Shown here: positions 59,943 to 64,000 of the stretch, in pieces | Layout: each line of letters begins with the position of its first letter | Position numbering within the stretch: the stretch's first letter is position 1 | DNA from: Vibrio diazotrophicus | GTDB lineage: Bacteria > Pseudomonadota > Gammaproteobacteria > Enterobacterales > Vibrionaceae | Reading direction: 5' to 3' | NCBI RefSeq assembly: GCF_038452265.1 | Contig: NZ_CP151842.1 | Span: forward strand, 930,001-994,000 | Length of the DNA: 64,000 bases | Program-made: the position numbers and the translations under genes | The notes under the pieces: model-generated | Seen by the model: only the letters and a program-made list of their open reading frames with translations | What the model was told of the DNA's origin: nothing | Databases searched by the model: none

Positions 59943-62087
59943 ATGAGTTATCTTGCCTTAGCGCGTAAATGGCGTCCTACCAAGTTTAAAGAAGTGGTAG
60001 GGCAGGCCCATGTATTAACAGCTTTAGAAAATGCTTTGGCTCACAATCAACTACATCATGCGTACCTGTTCAGTGGTACTCGTGGTGTAGGTAAAACGAC
60101 GATTGGACGACTTTTTGCGAAAGGGCTCAATTGCGAAACAGGTATCACATCAACGCCTTGTGGCGAGTGTGCAACCTGTAAAGAAATTGACCAAGGACGT
60201 TTTGTTGATTTACTAGAAATCGATGCGGCGTCGCGCACCAAAGTTGAAGATACTCGTGAGCTTCTCGATAACGTTCAGTATAAGCCAGCGCGTGGTCGCT
60301 TTAAGGTTTATCTGATAGACGAAGTTCACATGCTGTCGCGCCACAGTTTCAATGCATTATTGAAAACGTTGGAAGAACCGCCTGAGTATGTGAAATTCCT
60401 GCTTGCGACCACCGATCCTCAGAAGCTGCCGATGACGATTTTATCTCGTTGTCTTCAGTTTCATCTAAAGCCGATCAGTATCGAAAATATCCAGCAACAA
60501 CTTGAGCATGTTCTTACTGAAGAAAGTGTCGCATTTGAGCACAAGGCGTTAGGTCTGATTGCTCATGCCGCTGATGGCAGTATGCGTGACGCGTTAAGCT
60601 TAACCGATCAGGCGATTGCGCTGGGTAACAATCATGTGGGCAACGATATTGTGTCGCACATGTTAGGTACACTTGATACTGACCAAGCGCTGCACCTGTT
60701 GCAATCAATCAGCTCCAAACAGCCACAAATGGTGATGGAGTCTATTGAGACATTTGCACAGAATGGCGTTGAATGGGATGGACTGCTTCAGCAGTTAGCG
60801 AGCCAATTGCATCGTGTCGCCATGTTTCAGGCACTACCTGCAAGCTTAGATAAATCGGCTCCAGATGCTGAGAAAATTGAATGGTTAGCGAAGTCTCTGA
60901 CACCTCAGGATGTTCAGCTTTACTATCAAATTGCGTTGAAAGGAAGATCTGACCTTGCTGCTTCGCCGACAGGTCGAATCGGTATGGAAATGATCGCTTT
61001 GAGAATGATGGCATTCAGACCATCTCAAGTGCCGTTGACCTCAGCAATATCGACGCAAAGTGAACCTACAACACCAGCAACAGTAGCTCAGCCAGCTGCT
61101 CAAGCAGCTGTAGCTCCGAGACCTCATGTCGCCCCTTCGGCTCCTGTAGCACCAAGTGCTCCGCAACATTCTGCGGCTCCGGCTCAAACTGTACCACAAT
61201 CAGCGCCAGTTCAGAGTCAACCTACACAGAATCATGCCGAGCAATATAACGCGCCGCGTGATGTCCAACAGGCGCCGATGAATCCTGTTTCTCAGCCTGA
61301 ACCTTATGTTCCAGCAGAAGAGCAAACTGTTGCAGAATCGCCTCAGCAAGAACGCAAAACATCTTCGCCTTTAACTGGGTTAAGACATCAGTTGCGTTCA
61401 CAGCGTGAAGGTTTGAATCAGCAAGGAAATTCTGGTCAAGGAAACACAGGTCACGGCTCAAAAAAGTCTGAAGCGGCATCTGCAAAACCTACTTCGGTGT
61501 TAGAGCGAGTGGCACAACGTGCTCAGAACGCTTCGCCGATGTCGCCAGCGTATGAGAGCAACGAACCTGAAGATCAAGAAGCATATCAATGGCGTCCAAC
61601 TCAGCCAGTTGCTGAAGTTGAAGTAAAAAAAGAACTGACACCGACTCAAATTAAAAAGTCTCTGGAGCATGAAAAAACACCAGAGATGACCGCTAAGCTC
61701 ATTGATGAAGCTTGTGCTCAAAATGAATGGGCGAGTTTGATTCAAAGCTTAGAAACGGCGAAGCTTGTTGAGCAACTGGCGCTTAACTCTGTGTATAAGA
61801 AACAGGGTAATGTTATCGAGCTGCTATTGCGCTCCAGCCATGCTCACCTGAATACGGATAAAGCTCAAAGCGAGCTGCTACAAGCGCTTAACGCAAAATT
61901 AGGTGAAGAGTGTGTACTTTCGGTCTCTTTAGGCGAAGAAGGTGAAACACCGCTCGAACTGCGCGAAAGGCTGTACCAAGAGAAACTTTCTCATGCCATG
62001 AGCCAACTATCGACAGATCCTAATGTACAATTTATTGAGCGTCGCTTTAGCGCCGAACTTGATAAAGACAGCGTAAGACCAATTTAA
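59943..62087 (+). CDS. dnaX: DNA polymerase III subunits tau and gamma
   Basis: Clamp-loader ATPase; full-length tau also links two or three polymerase cores and the helicase. It has 714 residues. Walker A GTRGVGKTT is at 45-53, the zinc ligands are C64, C73, C76 and C79, and LIDEVHMLSRHSFNALLK carries Walker B. AAA+ and collar domains run to about 365. A long Pro/Ala/Gln/Ser-rich linker (about 370-550) is followed by domain V, which binds the polymerase (about 567-714). A frameshift heptamer at 61460 predicts a shorter gamma form. Confidence 0.97.
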   Translation: MSYLALARKWRPTKFKEVVGQAHVLTALENALAHNQLHHAYLFSGTRGVGKTTIGRLFAKGLNCETGITSTPCGECATCKEIDQGRFVDLLEIDAASRTKVEDTRELLDNVQYKPARGRFKVYLIDEVHMLSRHSFNALLKTLEEPPEYVKFLLATTDPQKLPMTILSRCLQFHLKPISIENIQQQLEHVLTEESVAFEHKALGLIAHAADGSMRDALSLTDQAIALGNNHVGNDIVSHMLGTLDTDQALHLLQSISSKQPQMVMESIETFAQNGVEWDGLLQQLASQLHRVAMFQALPASLDKSAPDAEKIEWLAKSLTPQDVQLYYQIALKGRSDLAASPTGRIGMEMIALRMMAFRPSQVPLTSAISTQSEPTTPATVAQPAAQAAVAPRPHVAPSAPVAPSAPQHSAAPAQTVPQSAPVQSQPTQNHAEQYNAPRDVQQAPMNPVSQPEPYVPAEEQTVAESPQQERKTSSPLTGLRHQLRSQREGLNQQGNSGQGNTGHGSKKSEAASAKPTSVLERVAQRAQNASPMSPAYESNEPEDQEAYQWRPTQPVAEVEVKKELTPTQIKKSLEHEKTPEMTAKLIDEACAQNEWASLIQSLETAKLVEQLALNSVYKKQGNVIELLLRSSHAHLNTDKAQSELLQALNAKLGEECVLSVSLGEEGETPLELRERLYQEKLSHAMSQLSTDPNVQFIERRFSAELDKDSVRPI
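61460..61471 (+). promoter_or_regulatory. Programmed -1 frameshift site in dnaX
   Basis: The heptamer A-AAA-AAG (61460-61466) lies in frame as TCA AAA AAG. A -1 slip reads GTC and then TGA (61469-61471), ending a gamma product of about 509 residues. It is the same heptamer and nearly the same short exit as in E. coli dnaX. A further A7 run at 61625-61631 gives a later -1 stop. Confidence 0.75.
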
Positions 62088-62167
62088 CCGAAACGGTGGG
62101 GTTGAGATTTTAATCTTTTATCCCCACTGTATGTGAAACAATCAAAGATAAAACCAGAGAGATAAAG

Positions 62168-62497
62168 ATGTTTGGTAAAGGCGGAATGGGCAACTTAATG
62201 AAGCAAGCCCAACAAATGCAAGATCGCATGCAAAAGATGCAAGAAGAAATCGCAAACATGGAAATCACCGGTGAATCTGGTGCAGGTTTGGTAAAAGTTA
62301 CAATCACTGGTAGCCACAGTGTTCGCCGTGTTGACATCGATGAAAGCTTGATGGAAGACGACAAAGAAATGCTGGAAGATTTGATTGCAGCTGCGTTTAA
62401 CGATGCTGCTCGTCGTATTGAAGAAGCATCAAAAGAGAAAATGGCTGCAGTTACTGGCGGTATGCAACTACCACCAGGCATGAAGATGCCTTTCTAA
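62168..62497 (+). CDS. ybaB: YbaB/EbfC nucleoid-associated protein
   Basis: Small DNA-binding protein that forms a tweezer-like dimer and coats the nucleoid. It has 109 residues with MFGKGGMGNLMKQAQQMQDR, the central MEITGESGAGLVKVTITGSH and LMEDDKEMLEDLIAAAFNDA. It lies between dnaX and recR, the conserved arrangement, which suggests a link to replication and recombination. RBS AGAGAG precedes the ATG. Confidence 0.97.
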   Translation: MFGKGGMGNLMKQAQQMQDRMQKMQEEIANMEITGESGAGLVKVTITGSHSVRRVDIDESLMEDDKEMLEDLIAAAFNDAARRIEEASKEKMAAVTGGMQLPPGMKMPF

Positions 62498-62511
62498 AAA
62501 GTAGGTGATTG

Positions 62512-63114
62512 ATGCGTACCAGTCATATGCTGGAGCATTTGATGGAGGCCTTACGTTGTCTGCCTGGGGTTGGTCCCAAGTCTGCCCAACGTATGGCCTT
62601 TCATTTGTTACAGCGCGACAGAAAAGGTGGGTTACTTCTCGCTGAAGCTCTTGGTCAGGCAATGGTGGATATTGGCCATTGCAGCCAATGCCGAACATTC
62701 ACTGAAGAAGAAACTTGTCATATCTGTAACAATCCTAAACGTCAGGAAAACGGTCAACTTTGCGTGGTTGAAAGCCCGGCAGACATTGCTGCTTTAGAAG
62801 CAACAGGCCAGTTTTCGGGACGTTACTTTGTTTTGATGGGACACTTGTCCCCACTTGATGGCATAGGCCCAAGTGATATTGGATTAGATGTTCTGGATTT
62901 CCGTCTTCAAAAAGGCGGGATCAGCGAAGTTATTTTAGCAACCAACCCGACGGTAGAAGGCGAAGCGACAGCGCACTATATTGCTGAGCTATGCCGTGAA
63001 CATCAAGTATCGGCAAGTCGTATTGCCCATGGTGTACCTGTTGGTGGTGAATTAGAGTTGGTTGATGGCACTACGTTGTCCCACTCTTTATTAGGTCGCC
63101 AAAGGCTTTCCTAA
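62512..63114 (+). CDS. recR: Recombination protein RecR
   Basis: Works with RecO (and RecF) to load RecA on gapped DNA. The ATG at 62512, three bases after an in-frame TTG, gives 200 residues (MRTSHMLEHLMEALRCLPGV). A helix-hairpin-helix LPGVGPKSAQRMAFHLLQRD is followed by a zinc finger with C57, C60, C69 and C72. The Toprim domain has LCVVESPADIAALEATGQF and ATNPTVEGEATAHYI. It is 14 bp after ybaB in the same operon. Confidence 0.97.
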   Translation: MRTSHMLEHLMEALRCLPGVGPKSAQRMAFHLLQRDRKGGLLLAEALGQAMVDIGHCSQCRTFTEEETCHICNNPKRQENGQLCVVESPADIAALEATGQFSGRYFVLMGHLSPLDGIGPSDIGLDVLDFRLQKGGISEVILATNPTVEGEATAHYIAELCREHQVSASRIAHGVPVGGELELVDGTTLSHSLLGRQRLS

Positions 63115-63133
63115 AATTCGCTTTAGCATCCAG

Positions 63134-63165
63134 AGCCGCTGCTTGTCACAGCGGCTTTTGTTTAT
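63134..63165. terminator. Terminator between recR and aqpZ
   Basis: Stem AGCCGCTG / CAGCGGCT with a 7-nt loop and TTTTGTTT tail on the plus strand. Confidence 0.88.
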
Positions 63166-63167
63166 CT

Positions 63168-63869
63168 TCAATCAATTTCTTTTATTTCGCCATCCACAAT
63201 CTTATAGACAATCGCTCCGATCATTCCGCCCACAATAGGCGCTACCCAGAACAGCCACAATTGCGACATCGCCCAGTCACCGACAAAAACAGCCACGCCA
63301 GTGCTTCGAGCTGGATTAACTGAAGTATTCGTTACCGGAATACTGATTAAGTGAATAAGGGTCAGACACAAGCCGATAGCAATAGGTGCAAAACCTTTCG
63401 GGACTCTAGCGTCCGTGGCACCCATGATGACAAATAAAAAGACGCCCGTCATAACCAGCTCGCTCACTAGAGCAGCCATGAAAGAGTATCCTCCGGGAGA
63501 GTGCTCGCCATAACCATTGCTTGCAAACCCTGACGCACCAATGTCAAAACCGGCTTGACCAGTTGCGATGACATACAACACGCCGCCAGCTATAACACCA
63601 CCAATTACTTGGGCAAGAACATAAGGGAGAATATCTTTACTTTCAAATCGACCACCAGCCCATAAACCAAAGGTAACAGCAGGGTTTAGGTGACAACCTG
63701 AGATATGACCAATGGCATATGCCATGGTGAGAACCGTTAAACCAAAAGCGAGTGATACGCCTAGCAAGCCAATGCCGACATCGGGAAACCCAGCAGCTAA
63801 AACTGCGCTGCCACACCCCCCGAGAACCAACCAAAATGTACCTACTAGCTCTGCGAGATATTTCTTCAT
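63168..63869 (-). CDS. aqpZ: Aquaporin Z
   Basis: Water channel of the MIP family in the inner membrane. The ATG at 63867-63869 gives 233 residues (MKKYLAELVGTFWLVLGGCG). Two NPA boxes are seen: HLNPAVTFGLWAGG and SVNPARSTGVAVF. The selectivity-filter arginine follows the second NPA (NPAR), and NTSVNPARS keeps the AqpZ-type threonine. An earlier in-frame start would add 20 residues and is not supported. It is convergent with recR. Confidence 0.95.
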   Translation of the reverse strand: MKKYLAELVGTFWLVLGGCGSAVLAAGFPDVGIGLLGVSLAFGLTVLTMAYAIGHISGCHLNPAVTFGLWAGGRFESKDILPYVLAQVIGGVIAGGVLYVIATGQAGFDIGASGFASNGYGEHSPGGYSFMAALVSELVMTGVFLFVIMGATDARVPKGFAPIAIGLCLTLIHLISIPVTNTSVNPARSTGVAVFVGDWAMSQLWLFWVAPIVGGMIGAIVYKIVDGEIKEID

Positions 63870-64000
63870 AGTCACATTCCTATATGTAACAAAGACACAT
63901 CTGAAGCGTAGTAGAAAAACGCAACTCACTTAGAGTAAAGGGAAATTATTCTGTTTCAAAAGTGGTACTTAGATCTAAAAATGGCTGAAACTAGGTTAAC

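Noticed and set aside
1..64000. CRISPR array, prophage, transposase or toxin-antitoxin system
   Set aside because: I saw no repeat-spacer pattern, phage structural genes, IS ends or paired toxin-antitoxin genes. The only tandem repeats are inside rnfC.

Overview
The window looks like about 64 kb of a Vibrio (Vibrionaceae) main chromosome. The markers are a qrr1-luxO-luxU quorum-sensing locus, the polar sodium-motor gene motY, aphB, the Rnf sodium pump, tandem fadL genes and typical Vibrio gene orders (fadL-fadL-sigma-antisigma-fadIJ-nitroreductase-aphB, and udp-metG-apbC-udk-asmA). Almost everything is core gene content. The clear exception is an accessory carbohydrate block between rnfA and a tRNA-Asn/uvrB.

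Layout. 1-10.1 kb: a truncated Na+/H+ antiporter, rnt, divergent motY, gloA, and the leftward rnfABCDGE-nth operon; rnfC carries a 114-bp tandem repeat tract. 10.4-14.3 kb: an orphan PTS EIIB domain, a GalR-like repressor, and a GH36 alpha-galactosidase with a perfect LacI-family operator. 14.4-19.2 kb: three secreted or lipid-anchored beta-glucan hydrolases (GH9, GH16, GH5). 19.5-27.5 kb: uhpABC sensing genes joined to an AfuABC-type ABC transporter that probably imports sugar phosphates, although such genes are often labelled iron(III) transporters. 27.6-28.3 kb: tRNA-Asn and a DnaA-box-rich region before uvrB.

28.3-38.1 kb: uvrB; the small RNA Qrr1 with its sigma-54 promoter and LuxO sites; luxO and luxU; yvcK; a molybdenum-cofactor riboswitch before moaABCDE; a CBS protein; and udp behind two CRP sites 52 bp apart. 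38.2-46.9 kb: an unknown membrane protein, metG, apbC, udk, asmA, btuR and a low-molecular-weight phosphatase. 47-55.4 kb: two fadL porins, an ECF sigma/anti-sigma pair, a possible new small RNA, and fadIJ with a FadR site. 55.6-64 kb: a nitroreductase, aphB, an rssB-like regulator, a 43-residue membrane protein, ybaN with no standard start codon in the expected place, apt, dnaX with a programmed-frameshift heptamer, ybaB, recR and aqpZ.

Working together: the accessory block reads as a plant or algal polysaccharide and sugar-phosphate scavenging module (extracellular beta-glucanases, alpha-galactoside hydrolysis, phospho-sugar sensing and uptake). The fad cluster joins outer-membrane fatty-acid uptake to beta-oxidation. 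The luxO locus shows its regulatory feedback in the DNA: LuxO sites drive qrr1, and Qrr1 can pair with the luxO ribosome binding site. All functional calls come from reading the sequence and family knowledge; no database search was run.
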